From the NCBI GenBank assembly GCA_902702965.1, contig CACRXP010000067.1, positions 1,079,814 to 1,143,813 on the forward strand: a stretch of DNA of 64,000 nucleotides, given 5' to 3'. Shown here piece by piece: positions 49,101-55,789 of this stretch (the first letter of the stretch is position 1; every line of letters starts with the position of its first letter). The notes under the pieces were generated by a model, which ran no database searches, was not told where the DNA came from, and saw only the letters and a program-made list of their open reading frames with translations. The translations under genes and the position numbers were made by a program. This stretch comes from Spirometra erinaceieuropaei (Eukaryota > Platyhelminthes > Cestoda > Diphyllobothriidea > Diphyllobothriidae).

Positions 49101-49851
49101 GACCTGACAGTAATTTCGACTTCATTAGTAGCTTAGAGCCCGCTCTAGTCTGAACAAGGTGAAATCGGAAGCATCGGAGTTTGAACGTAAAGTCCCTTTC
49201 ACCACTGCGCACCTTCGGACGCCCTGAAGTCTAAGGTCGCTGTTACACCGTTACCACCCATTGTGTTGTCTCTTAACCGTCTACTCGACCACCTGCCGCC
49301 CTTTACCCGCCAACGGTTGGTCTTAACCGGTGAGTCTCGATCCGAGAGACGACCATAGGGATCCGTTTAGTGAGCTACATACGTGCATAACCCTAATGGT
49401 GAAACCCATCGCTCTCAGTTTAGTGTGCGTCGCCAGATTTGTTTGTCGTTGAGACATACCTTTTCAATGACAAAGACAGGGGAGACTGGGACGACCATTT
49501 CTAGCCTATTAACCGTCGTCAGTCATGCACGCCCAACCTTATATATTTTCGGGACCTGACTTTCGAGTCTTGCGCAACGGTACTAGCAGGTCCCGTAACC
49601 TGGTCGGTGAACGCTCTCCCATCATATCACGTTATCTTGTGAATATCCTTGACCTCCTGCCTATTCTACACTAATAATTCCCAGTAAACACTTATGCAGC
49701 GGACTTTATAACTAAACACGTCTTATTCTCCTTCATCTCGTAGGCTGTTTTGGCATCTGACGAGGAGGTAAAGGACTCCATGAAGACGCTTCGTGCAGAA
49801 ATTATTGAATTTGCGAGCTCTTTCCCCCTGCCCGGCATGGAAGATTTCTAG
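27961..49851 (+). CDS. SHMT: Serine hydroxymethyltransferase, complete 8-exon gene
   Basis: PLP enzyme that interconverts serine and glycine while moving a one-carbon unit to or from tetrahydrofolate. Exons are 27961-28199, 28667-28904, 40985-41194, 41288-41476, 45164-45373, 46553-46698, 46795-46948 and 49744-49851, joining in frame to 497 residues, close to metazoan SHMT length. Motifs in order: [15 protein letters not shown] and RYYGG (about 80-84), [47 protein letters not shown] (Asp228, His231), TTTTHK with the Schiff-base Lys257, [25 protein letters not shown] (Arg416) and the C-terminal FPLPGMEDF. The basic, acid-free first 23 residues suggest a mitochondrial presequence (inference). 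Odd points: a GC-AG intron 2 of 12 kb, Cys233 where the family usually has Ser, and an exon 4/5 loop slightly longer than usual. The exon 4 donor is the least certain boundary. Confidence 0.95.
28200..28666 (+). other. SHMT intron 1 (467 bp)
   Basis: GTAAGT donor and TCTCCAAG acceptor, phase 2. No internal gene or repeat recognised. Confidence 0.9.
28667..28904 (+). CDS. SHMT: SHMT exon 2
   Basis: Completes Arg80 and encodes residues 81-159, from YYGGAEY to [10 protein letters not shown]. It holds [11 protein letters not shown] and [10 protein letters not shown]. The exon ends AAG and the intron begins GCAAGT. Confidence 0.93.
28905..28910 (+). other. Non-canonical GC splice donor
   Basis: AAG|GCAAGT fits the strong consensus of GC-AG introns. 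Joining here to the acceptor TTTAG at 40984 gives the conserved [17 protein letters not shown] in frame. The nearby GT at 28909 would insert extra bases and break the frame. Confidence 0.85.
28911..31149. other. SHMT intron 2, 5' part: no gene recognised
   Basis: Short frames on both strands only. The minus strand near 29940-30130 looks weakly protein-like but is interrupted and unrecognised. Confidence 0.45.
31150..32640 (-). pseudogene. Penelope-like element PLE1 (RT and GIY-YIG), frameshifted
   Basis: Reading the minus strand from 32640 downwards: RT N-terminal part with [20 protein letters not shown] and [14 protein letters not shown] in two different frames, then the catalytic box [12 protein letters not shown] (about 32070), the thumb/linker [12 protein letters not shown], and finally a GIY-YIG endonuclease (31152-31625) with [20 protein letters not shown] and RITEH. 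This domain order is characteristic of EN(+) Penelope-like retroelements, whose RT primes at endonuclease nicks. The pieces lie in at least three frames with stops between them, so no single protein can be made. It sits in SHMT intron 2, antisense to the gene. Confidence 0.85.
32641..33416. repeat. Dispersed repeat J, copy 1
   Basis: Shares with 34270-35205 the ordered blocks CATCAGACCGT.GCGC, GACCAATCA.CTG, GTGCTTCAT, GAGCGAGAAGGCCGTCAG, GGCAACATTCACGTAG.TTGC, GTGACTCGGAAGT.TTTTGGAA and CAGTGGATGGAATTG. The minus-strand translation FRVTLP..LPVTDYP.KCL is preserved in both copies, hinting at a former coding segment of unknown type. Confidence 0.6.
33437..33795 (+). repeat. Dispersed repeat E, copy 1
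   Basis: Matches 38360-38665 through CCCATGCCGGAGGAACTGG, CCACGGTGATG, TCACCGTGCC, CGCACGACGCTG.CTGCATG, TCTCTCCGCCAT and GTACGGAGAA..TATTGGACCG. It includes a C-rich run near 33520. Confidence 0.6.
33796..34269. other. No gene recognised
   Basis: Overlapping short frames on both strands; C-rich runs at about 34075. Nothing recognised. Confidence 0.4.
34270..35205. repeat. Dispersed repeat J, copy 2
   Basis: Second copy of repeat J in the same orientation, with the same block order as 32641-33416, including GAGCGAGAAGGCCGTCAG and GTGACTCGGAAGTGTTTTGG. Confidence 0.6.
35378..35505 (+). repeat. Short direct repeat K, unit 1
   Basis: Contains CTTAGAAATAGTCCAAAGAC, GTCATGGCGCTCCAAGT, TTATCTAAATCAAATAATTT and AGGACAGTCCTGTCG, all repeated at 35640. 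Confidence 0.75.
35640..35755 (+). repeat. Short direct repeat K, unit 2
   Basis: Direct copy of unit 1 with a small deletion between TAATTT and AGGACAGTCC. The unit ends AGGACAGTCCTGTCGT. Confidence 0.75.
35756..36244. other. No gene recognised
   Basis: Unassigned intronic sequence between repeat K and PLE2. Confidence 0.45.
36245..37955 (-). pseudogene. Penelope-like element PLE2, RT nearly intact, endonuclease broken
   Basis: The minus-strand RT frame (open from about 37955 to 37113) has [19 protein letters not shown], motif [15 protein letters not shown], motif [14 protein letters not shown] and the catalytic YGRYVDDIF. Just past 37125 a one-base frame change leads into [12 protein letters not shown] and then a GIY-YIG domain: [12 protein letters not shown] is followed by a TAG at 36778-36780 exactly where the catalytic Tyr of Y-I-G is expected, then [15 protein letters not shown] in frame. 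Further downstream (36472-36720) the frame reads [11 protein letters not shown]...[12 protein letters not shown]. So there are at least two lesions. It lies in SHMT intron 2, antisense, and is better preserved than PLE1. Confidence 0.88.
37956..38359. other. No gene recognised
   Basis: G- and C-rich runs at 38142 and 38313; otherwise unassigned. May include the PLE2 5' region. Confidence 0.4.
38360..38665 (+). repeat. Dispersed repeat E, copy 2
   Basis: Same orientation and block order as 33437-33795, beginning CAGGCAGCGCCAGTCCCATG and ending near GTCGAGCCTTCGCTGCGC. Confidence 0.6.
38666..39149. other. No gene recognised
   Basis: Unassigned intronic sequence. Confidence 0.4.
39150..39410 (-). 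mobile_element. tRNA-like SINE, copy 1
   Basis: On the minus strand GGTCGCGAGTTCGGGCCC is a good RNA polymerase III B box. Upstream CTCGAGCCCAACCAGCAGCC may be a decayed A-box half. The tail contains GACTGGCTGACGACGGCTAA and ATTCCAATTCCCC. A related copy is at 49484-49645. Assignment as a tRNA-derived SINE is inference. Confidence 0.5.
39411..40229. other. No gene recognised
   Basis: Unassigned intronic sequence; short frames only. Confidence 0.45.
40230..40640 (-). repeat. Dispersed repeat G, copy 1
   Basis: In opposite orientation to 60730-61045: TGTCCACCGTGTGCTCCACA, GATGAGAGCAGGG, GTAGACTTGC..AGC, CACCTGT.TCCGGTGTCAAG, CAAGAAAACCGGAGACG, CTAGGCGTACCACC and CTGACCAGGATTCTACAC. Confidence 0.6.
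40641..40984. other. SHMT intron 2, 3' end
   Basis: Ends in a pyrimidine-rich stretch (TCTCTATTCCCTTCTTCTCTC) and CACAATTTAG, the acceptor of exon 3. Confidence 0.7.
40985..41194 (+). CDS. SHMT: SHMT exon 3
   Basis: Residues 160-229, [13 protein letters not shown] to [12 protein letters not shown], including [15 protein letters not shown] and Asp228, the expected partner of the PLP ring nitrogen. Phase 0 at both ends. Donor ATG|GTACTG. Confidence 0.95.
41195..41287 (+). other. SHMT intron 3 (93 bp)
   Basis: GTACTG donor, pyrimidine-rich, CCCCTCAG acceptor. The frame stays open through the intron, so an ORF caller would wrongly merge exons 3 and 4. Confidence 0.92.
41288..41476 (+). CDS. SHMT: SHMT exon 4 (active-site lysine)
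   Basis: Residues 230-292: [10 protein letters not shown], then [13 protein letters not shown] with Lys257, then [10 protein letters not shown]. The donor GGG|GTCTGT is weak but keeps phase 0 into exon 5. Confidence 0.88.
41477..41744. other. SHMT intron 4, 5' end
   Basis: Start of the 3.7 kb intron 4. No feature recognised before the SINE-like stretch. Confidence 0.6.
41745..41870 (+). repeat. tRNA-like (SINE-like) fragment
   Basis: GGAGGTCGCGGGTTCGTTTC resembles a pol III B box, preceded by a decayed A-box-like GATCGGCCGGATGGTTGAAA. It does not fold into a clean cloverleaf by eye. Confidence 0.35.
42130..42185 (-). ncRNA. Hammerhead-like ribozyme motif, copy A
   Basis: On the minus strand CTGATGA (42173-42179) is followed by one T, then stem II GGATTC / GAGTCC closing a GAGTGA loop, then GAAA (42150-42153). 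A possible stem III is ACGTC / GGTGT with an AGGCC loop, leading to a UH cleavage position at 42135. This is the conserved hammerhead core order. The extra base before stem II and the lack of obvious stem I pairing are departures, so activity is uncertain. Hammerheads of this kind are known in Penelope-like elements and retrozymes. Confidence 0.5.
42480..42870 (-). repeat. Dispersed repeat G, copy 2 (partly duplicated)
   Basis: Two overlapping partial units: TTCCACCGTGTGCTCCACAG...CGCAGCATCTACCGCACTCT, and again GTAGACTTGC.TAGCATCTACCGC, with GTCAAGAAGACCG.AGG and CTAGGCGTACCACCACGC. Confidence 0.6.
43275..43340 (-). ncRNA. Hammerhead-like ribozyme motif, copy B
   Basis: The best copy. Minus strand: CTGATGA (43329-43335), one T, stem II GGGTTC / GAATCC with GAGCAG loop, GAAA (43306-43309), then a strong stem III. 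ACAT pairs with ATGT, a bulged C follows, and GGGCT pairs with AGCTC around an AATAA loop. A UC step follows at 43283-43282, where hammerheads cleave. It lies about 470 bases 3' of a PLE coding remnant on the same strand. Stem I is not evident. Confidence 0.55.
43813..44420 (-). pseudogene. Penelope-like element PLE3, C-terminal fragment
   Basis: On the minus strand a frame near 44300-44220 reads [18 protein letters not shown], the RT thumb/linker motif also seen in PLE1 ([12 protein letters not shown]) and PLE2 ([11 protein letters not shown]). Further on, [20 protein letters not shown] (43813-44007) is, from memory, typical of the extreme C-terminus of these proteins. The RT catalytic part and most of the GIY-YIG domain are missing and stops separate the pieces. 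It lies in SHMT intron 4, antisense. Confidence 0.6.
44446..44475 (+). repeat. tRNA-like A-box fragment
   Basis: GTAGCTCAGGTGGTTAGCGC matches the D-arm/A box of a tRNA gene, but no anticodon arm or B box follows. Probably a SINE or tRNA remnant. Confidence 0.4.
44476..45163. other. SHMT intron 4, 3' end: no gene recognised
   Basis: Unassigned sequence ending in the acceptor TCCATCTTCAG. Confidence 0.55.
45164..45373 (+). CDS. SHMT: SHMT exon 5
   Basis: Residues 293-362, [20 protein letters not shown] to LQEYGYQ, containing [10 protein letters not shown]. Phase 0 at both ends; donor CAG|GTAGGT. Confidence 0.94.
45530..45790 (+). repeat. Dispersed repeat F fragment
   Basis: CGCATTCCTCACCATAAA, GGCAAAAGCCGTGGCT, GAGTCAGGCTGCAATG and GACCTCTGTGGCACTCCCAC match 60525-60710 in order. 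Located in SHMT intron 5. Confidence 0.6.
45791..46552. other. SHMT intron 5, remainder
   Basis: No recognised feature; overlapping short frames only. Ends GCTGAATTTAG, the exon 6 acceptor. Confidence 0.6.
46553..46698 (+). CDS. SHMT: SHMT exon 6
   Basis: Residues 363-410 plus two bases of Arg411: [17 protein letters not shown]... to [12 protein letters not shown]. Phase 2 donor CG|GTGAGT. Confidence 0.94.
46699..46794 (+). other. SHMT intron 6 (96 bp)
   Basis: GTGAGT donor, CCCTCAACAG acceptor, phase 2, pyrimidine-rich. Confidence 0.92.
46795..46948 (+). CDS. SHMT: SHMT exon 7
   Basis: Completes Arg411 and encodes [16 protein letters not shown] (Arg416 is the expected substrate-carboxylate ligand) through NNINDFE at residue 462. 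Donor GAG|GTAAGT. Confidence 0.95.
47149..48082. mobile_element. Foldback element B3
   Basis: Complete family B element of 934 bp in SHMT intron 7: left end CAGTAGGTGAGCTACCTCATG, right end CATGAGTTAGCTCGCCTGCTG, with TA on both sides (47147-47148, 48083-48084). Arms contain CTACTAATGTAGCATTC and CATGCTACTTAGGTAG cores. Confidence 0.85.
48085..49483. other. SHMT intron 7: short internal direct repeat, no gene
   Basis: GACGGAGGCACAGTGTTGCA (48701-48758) recurs as GACGGAGGCAGTGTTGCAGT (48893-48944), followed in both by similar CCA-rich text. Otherwise unassigned. Confidence 0.5.
49484..49645 (-). mobile_element. tRNA-like SINE, copy 2 (diverged)
   Basis: Follows 39160-39410 in order: GGGACGACCATTTCTAGCC, TATTAACCGTCGTCAGTC, CACGCCCAACCTTATATA, then a tail GGTCGGTGAACGCTCTCCCA. 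The B box is decayed. Confidence 0.4.
49744..49851 (+). CDS. SHMT: SHMT exon 8 (terminal)
   Basis: Residues 463-497, [20 protein letters not shown] to FPLPGMEDF, then TAG at 49849-49851. Acceptor CATCTCGTAG. No canonical AATAAA is visible in the next 200 bases; ATAATAATAAT at about 49980 is the nearest AT-rich candidate. Confidence 0.95.
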   Translation, partial: AVLASDEEVKDSMKTLRAEIIEFASSFPLPGMEDF

Positions 49852-50784
49852 TCATGAGGACTCTTCATCCGTTTTCCAATTCACCGTCCAAGATTGCAGA
49901 TCTTTTGCCCATGTCACTATCTCCTTCCGGTTTAAATTCTGTACCACCCCCACCCCCTCTATTTTCTACTACCAGATACATAATAATAATTCGGTTTCGT
50001 AAATTCCCTTTTTCTGAATCAGTATGGCGACATGGATCGAGTTTGCCGACGGGAATCAAACTTTCCGAAGGGTTTTCTGGACTTTATCGATGCCCAGGAT
50101 AGGTAGTTTGTTTCGACGCGTGGGCTACTGTTTCAGGCCTGTTGTTGCTCATCGGGAAGCCTTGGCTCACAACCCGGAATTGCAACATGTAACCCCCGGA
50201 CTAGCGTTTTAGTCTGCTCGACGGCTGGGGGCTTCGACACAGCTCGCGCGAGATGGGGAGTGTCCCTGATTTAGACACATGCCAGACTTCTCGGTTTCGT
50301 GGCTTGCAGTCGGAAGGTATTTGCCATGGAAGTGCGGGGGGGGGGCGAAGGAACTTTTGGCAAATTCGAATCTTGGGCGGACATGGGGCATTAAAGACAT
50401 TGTCCGAGAAATTTCACCCACTGACAGACGTGTGGCTTCGTCAAAGATTTGCTTTCCCGGCTAGCAATAAGGCATCGAGAGGGCAGGCTCTCTCTGAGCC
50501 CTTTTGATGAGCAGAAGGAATACTAATAGAAAAGGGAGACCGGTGGACCTACGTCCCCTGGCCATCAAGCGTTAGTGCGCCCAACACTACTGCTGACCCG
50601 AGAGCTTGCTGTTCTGTCGGTTACAAGCGGGTTATGGTACGTGGTCATCCGCCGCGCCTCGTTGGAGCCTCCGTCTTGTCTTATCTACGGTTCAGCGTTG
50701 CGCTTTGGTACGTATGTGTGTGCGTCCAGGAAGTGGAGCTCCCGCGAATGCGGACTTGTCCATCTACGATGCGTGACGCATCTC
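49852..50784. other. SHMT 3' flank: no further gene
   Basis: Includes the SHMT 3' UTR (end not definable) and a poly-G tract near 50336-50346. Nothing else recognised. Confidence 0.45.
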
Positions 50785-53330
50785 ATGTAGTTTCGGTCAG
50801 GAAGAATTACTTGGGAAAGTTGCAGTATTAGTGTCAGGCAGCACAATCCCAAGATATTTCAGTCCCGCCGGGGTGCTGGCCTTTGCAGGCACACGTTAGA
50901 AAATGGCTACTTAAGTGGCACGCATTTTACCCATTGGTTCTCGATGTCTTTGCAGATGTGACTCTGTGAAAAAAACTGCAGAACATGTCTTTTATTGCAC
51001 ACAGTTGGAGGAAATCGCTTCTTCAAATTTTCTACTTGAGAAAGGAGTGTGTTTCGACTTCAGGGAAGTGTTTTTGATTCCCGGGTATTTTTATGCGTGA
51101 CTTGCCGTTTAAGGTATCCAAACTGCAAACCCTACACTTCCCATTTAAGGAGAACCATCTATTCATCAATTCTGATAGGGAGTTCCTATGCAGAGTTCTT
51201 AAAAGCTCGCAGTGGTTGCAGATTACGTTGTGTTGCTATGGCGTAAGCATCAGGCAGCATAGTCCCAAGATATTCCAGTCGCACCAGGGTACCGGCTCTC
51301 GAATGTACTCTCGCTAAAAGTGGTTACCTAGGTAAAATGCATTTTATCCATTGATTTTCGGTTCCCCTATGGATTCGAACATACGGAACCGCAAGAATCC
51401 TTTTATTGTGCGCGTTTGAAAAAATACGTCGTCTTGGAATATTTTTATTTGGGGAAGGAACATGCTCCGACTTCAGAGAAGTGCTTTTGATACCCGAACA
51501 TTTTGGACATGACCAGTCTTTTAAGATTTCCAAACGACGGACTACACGCTTTCCATCTAAGTTAAATTACACATTGTTCAATTCCGTCAAAGAGATCCCC
51601 CGTTGGGTTCGTGAAATCTCGTAATGGTTAAAGATTGCATTGGGTACTTCATAAGGGACGTTAATTAACAACTGGATTGAGTCTTGCTGTGGTGGGCATT
51701 CACGGTCCTGTGAAATGTCGTCATTGCAAACTTCCTAAAATTAAGTGCTGCCCATCATCTGAACAGGACCTTTGAAGGTTAATCCACTACTAAATGAACT
51801 CACTGAAGAGTTTTTTATGTAAGTCTTCCGCCAAATATGTTTGGTTCAAGTTAGGGCGTCGAAAGTCAATGAGGAACATTTAGACTACTTCCCTGCCAGC
51901 ACATTGCCCCTTCATAGGCGGGGCTGGGTGGGGCCAGAGCCCCCTCGCCAGCACATGGCTCCTTCATAGGCGGGGCTGGAAGGGGCTGTGTGGGGCCAGA
52001 GCCCCATCTGGATTGAAGCATTTTGAAGCGTATTTGCATCAAAAGATATGTTTCAAAAGCACCAATAATTGTACCTTCTTTGGCATTAAAAGGAGCTAAT
52101 TTATCTAAATTGGCTTATAAGTCATGGAGAAAACATCCGTTAACGCCCAATGAATGTAGCTGCGGATGAGCACAATATACTGAGGTTTTGTTTAAGTCCC
52201 TCATTGCGTAAACTCTCATTTGTCCACCGGATTAGAATCTGTGTGTGTTATTTATTCGTATATTTGACAATCGATTGCAGATAATATCGTGAGTCAGCCA
52301 ATGCTGTTTTCATGCTCTTGAGAGCTGTATTAGTTCATTTATGTATATTATGCTAATTGTTTAGGTATCTACTCACCAGCCAGTTCAAGTAGTCGAGTTG
52401 TATGTCTATGTATGTAGTATTTAGCCTTGGTGTTCGTAGTCCACTTATACTAATTGTTTATCGTTTTTTACTGAATGTCCAAAGCAATTATGAAGCGTAA
52501 TTACTCTGGCTATCACTGAAGCACCAGCCGTCGAAGCGGGGACTTTTGGAACGCACAACTGAATGGCATAACATATGTTGAAGTCCATGTATATACTGGC
52601 ACTGACATTTATTATGATTGTACATATTTTCCAATTCCTTTTTGGTTTATACAATAAATAACTCATTCACATGAATTTGCGTCGCGTGTATTTGATATTG
52701 GCTGCCGATTAGTGGGCACGTGTACGGCGGGGTCACTGTGAGTACTATGTAATACCGTAGTACTCTACGTACGCAGGGTGGCTTCCGACGTGCAACCTGT
52801 GGGAACAGTGAGGCACTGCGCCCCAGGGGACTCGGTATACAGGACGATATTTTAAAATGGTGCCAAAAGTGGGCGAGGATGTGGCGTCCCCTGCGCATTT
52901 TTTTCGCTGGCGGGGCTAGGCGGGGCTATCGCGTTGCATGCCCCGCCACAGCCCCCTCCACAGCCCCGCCTAGCCCCCTCATAGCCCCCTCTAGCCCCGC
53001 CATTATTGAGGGGGCCAGGCGGGGCTAGGCGGGGCTGGTGCTGGCAGGCTTGAGTTGTTTTTCCGGAGGGGAATATTTAGGGGTGGCCGAGGAGGTGCGC
53101 ACTCAAAAGCTGACACTTCTGCGTGACCGAAATATCTTTCGAATATGCATGCTAATCGGTATCGTATCTAATCTAATTAATCTTTCTCAAATTAACGTAA
53201 GTTTCCACTCAAATTACTAGATATTTTGCTTGAAAAAATTATCTATAAATGTATTCTACGTGGAAAGAGGACATTTTCCAGGCCCGGTTAGGCGGATTTT
53301 GATTTTAGTTATCACGTTCTGGGAGATATG
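50785..53330. mobile_element. Old diverged foldback copies, interrupted by a TIR element
   Basis: Blocks TTTCGGTCAGGAAGAATTAC, GGCAGCACAATCCCAAGATA, GGCTACTTAAGTGGCACGCA (50785-50950), a second similar run from 51185 (GGCAGCATAGTCCCAAGATA, CATTGATTTTCGG) and the complementary arm from 51850 (GTCGAAAGTCAATGAGG) to ACTCAAAAGCTGACACTTC at 53100 follow the foldback arm order at low identity. The complementary arm is split by the insertion at 51892-53048. Confidence 0.55.
51892..53048. mobile_element. Non-autonomous TIR transposon (1157 bp)
   Basis: Perfect 11-bp terminal inverted repeats CCTGCCAGCAC / GTGCTGGCAGG. Subterminal regions are packed with GGCGGGGCTGG/GGCGGGGCTAGG motifs: direct at the left (two ~50-bp units from 51896 that each begin GCCAGCACA) and in both orientations at the right (52905-53037). 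The interior is AT-rich with no protein. The surrounding foldback arm is continuous across the insertion, and CTT on both sides may be a 3-bp target duplication. Superfamily not assigned. Confidence 0.7.
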
Positions 53331-54337
53331 TCACATCATGTAGTGGCTAGTGTTGAGAGTTATCGGTCCAGAAAACGTGGCTGTCACGCAGTTAATGGGT
53401 CACAAGGCCGGTATTTGTGTGGAGACCAGTGGTTTCCCATGAGTGAAAATCCTAACGGCGCTCATTTAAAGTACAGGGATCTGTCAGAGGAGAAGTTGCA
53501 TTCTGAAAATTGGAAAGTGCTGTGGTATATTTTGGCGTTGCAAGAGTCCTAGTTAAAGGGCACAGCAAATGCAAGGTCGTGATGACTCTCCTCTGAGTGT
53601 CGGTCACCGTTTTTACTGTTCGTCGCAGGTAGTTCACGTTGTTCAGGCCGCGCTACTCAACATTACGACCTCCATGAGCTCCTAGTTATGCCCGTCGCTC
53701 CTGATTGCGTTCGCCAAGCCACTAAGTGCTACCCAGACAGCGTTGCGTCTGACCTAATTTTTGAGACACTTAGTAATTAACAATAGGCATCGTACCTTTA
53801 ACATGCTTCAGGACTGGGAAGTCTCACATAGGTATACCCCACCACTTCCGGTACCGCGACTGAAAGAACGCATGTTCGGACAGGCACATCTCACATAAAT
53901 GGTGGGCATGTCCTCTGATGTAGTCGGGTGCACATAGTGGAGGGCAAATCGCAGATGTGTCACGCAAAGACCAGCTGTTTGACTGTGTCGACCGTTGCCC
54001 TTGTGCCTAGTCCCGGCAGTCTCGACACTGCCTTGTTATCGAAACGCGGCGGGGGGGAGAGGAGAGAGCACAGCAGTTGCTGCGCAGGTCTGCCCACTAT
54101 AAACTTATTCACATACAGGGCGACAGTTCTGCACCCACTCTGTGAGGCCAGCGGTGGACGCCGTCGCTCTCGGTCGTCAGGGCATCGCATATATGCATAT
54201 ATATCGTAGATTTAAGGTAGTATGCACTTCGAGCTCATACAAGGACAAATAGGTGGTTTTTTGGAAAAACTCGAGTTATCGATTGTAGAAGGACGTCCAT
54301 TACCAGGAAGCAGTCACAAAGAAGAAGATACGACCGC
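53331..54337. other. No gene recognised
   Basis: Intergenic sequence; short frames only. Confidence 0.45.
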
Positions 54338-54400
54338 TGGAACAAGAGCGTTGTCTGCCCGACGTTTCGGATTTGCACTCGAATCCATCCTTACAGACGG
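54338..54400 (-). ncRNA. Hammerhead-like motif, copy C (degenerate)
   Basis: Minus strand: CTGTAAGGA (54388-54396) in place of CTGATGA, then stem II GGATT / AATCC, then GAAACGTCGGGC (GAAA at 54365-54368). It aligns with copies A and B but its first core strand is mutated, so it is probably inactive. Confidence 0.4.
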
Positions 54401-54738
54401 AATCACTGTAGGGCAGGGGGTCGCACGGGTTTCGCAGTTGTTACAGGAGGTAGTTGTTATCCCATCGCACGTCCCTTAAGATGGCGACTTCCAAATGCAT
54501 TGTAGAACGTTTCACGTGGTGAGATAGCTTTTCGACCGGGTAAGTATTGCAGTATTCGACTGATAAGCGCCTGCATGCTTGACGAAATTTCGAACTCCTC
54601 CAATTATAGCAGGTGATTACACCCGCTGTGATACTTTCATAAATGACTGCAGTCGATTTGTTAATCGTCTATGTGTATTCGTAAATCACCCAGTTGTCGA
54701 CGCCGATCCGCCGTCAGGCGAAATGAAAGCGCGGGTGG
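54401..54738. other. No gene recognised
   Basis: Unassigned intergenic sequence. Confidence 0.4.
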
Positions 54739-55209
54739 TCAGATGATCATAGCAAGCTCATTTGTTTTCTGCAATCTTCCTTTTTTGTTTACCTCTATTA
54801 AGGTCTCTTGTTGGCCACTAAGGTCAGTTAGTCTTCCTGAGTCTTGATAAGGGGCAGTGGGGCTCTGCAAAACGCAAAAGGCGTTTTTTGAATAACTTGC
54901 TGTTCTCGTTGAGGTTGGCGGCGAATAGAACACCCAAGTCTATTCGTGACGCTTCTGCTCTAATTTAGCAAAAATGTGCACATGGCACAAAATATAGACA
55001 GCACTCGCATGAAATACTGCAGAACATATTCGACTGAACAAAGATTGACACCATACCTCGTACATATTGTGTGGATCTTCAGCAATTACGAGATCCAAAC
55101 AACTAGTTTTTGCCCTCTGCGGGGTCGTGTTGGAATTATGACATGCTGTGTAGGACGTGCTTCGAGTGCAGTCCTTAGGAGACGGTAAGCAAAGGCACAA
55201 TTCGTGCAC
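54739..55209 (-). pseudogene. LINE endonuclease fragment
   Basis: The minus-strand frame 54940-55209 contains KTSCLDLVIAEDPHNMYEV, resembling the SCLDLVxxxDP motif near the C-terminus of CR1/Jockey-type AP endonucleases. The next frame (54739-54933) has no clear motif. It may belong to the same kind of element as the 25.8 kb remnant. Confidence 0.4.
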
Positions 55210-55789
55210 TTGGCTTTTATATATTTACAGCGGGGTGTAGGGGTGTCAGCGGTGGGTTCACGCGATGGTCGTGGTGGTCGCTCACTTGCTTGCAGGTGAG
55301 ACTACACCTAGCGTTCACTTGCTGGCACTCAACTCTTATCTGTGGCTCCACGTAGCTGGGCTCTGCTCAGCGGCCACACCCCGGACAACCGTCTCGACCG
55401 GCGGGCTAAACCAGGTGAGGAGGCCATGTATGCTGTGCCGTGTGCACAGGGTTTGCGGATTCCGCTGGATGGAAGGTGGGATGGAACCTTGCTTCGGCGC
55501 CGTCGTGACGTGGCTCGTCTCTGCACGCCGCTGGACAGTCGGTGACGGGATGGATCTCCACATCGACATCGCCTTGACGCGCCCACCTACGCCGCCGGAG
55601 ACCGCGGCTTACGGCGAATTCGAATCGCTCTCCTCTACAACCCGAAGTCGTGGCCCCATAGTGGAGTTCGGCCGTGCCACAACGGCACATGGCAGCCCTA
55701 TTCAGGGATGGCACTGCCAGCCCCCACGAGGGGAAGGGCCTAGAAAAGGTGGCCTAAACATTGCTGGGTACCACGCCGTCTCCAGGCTA

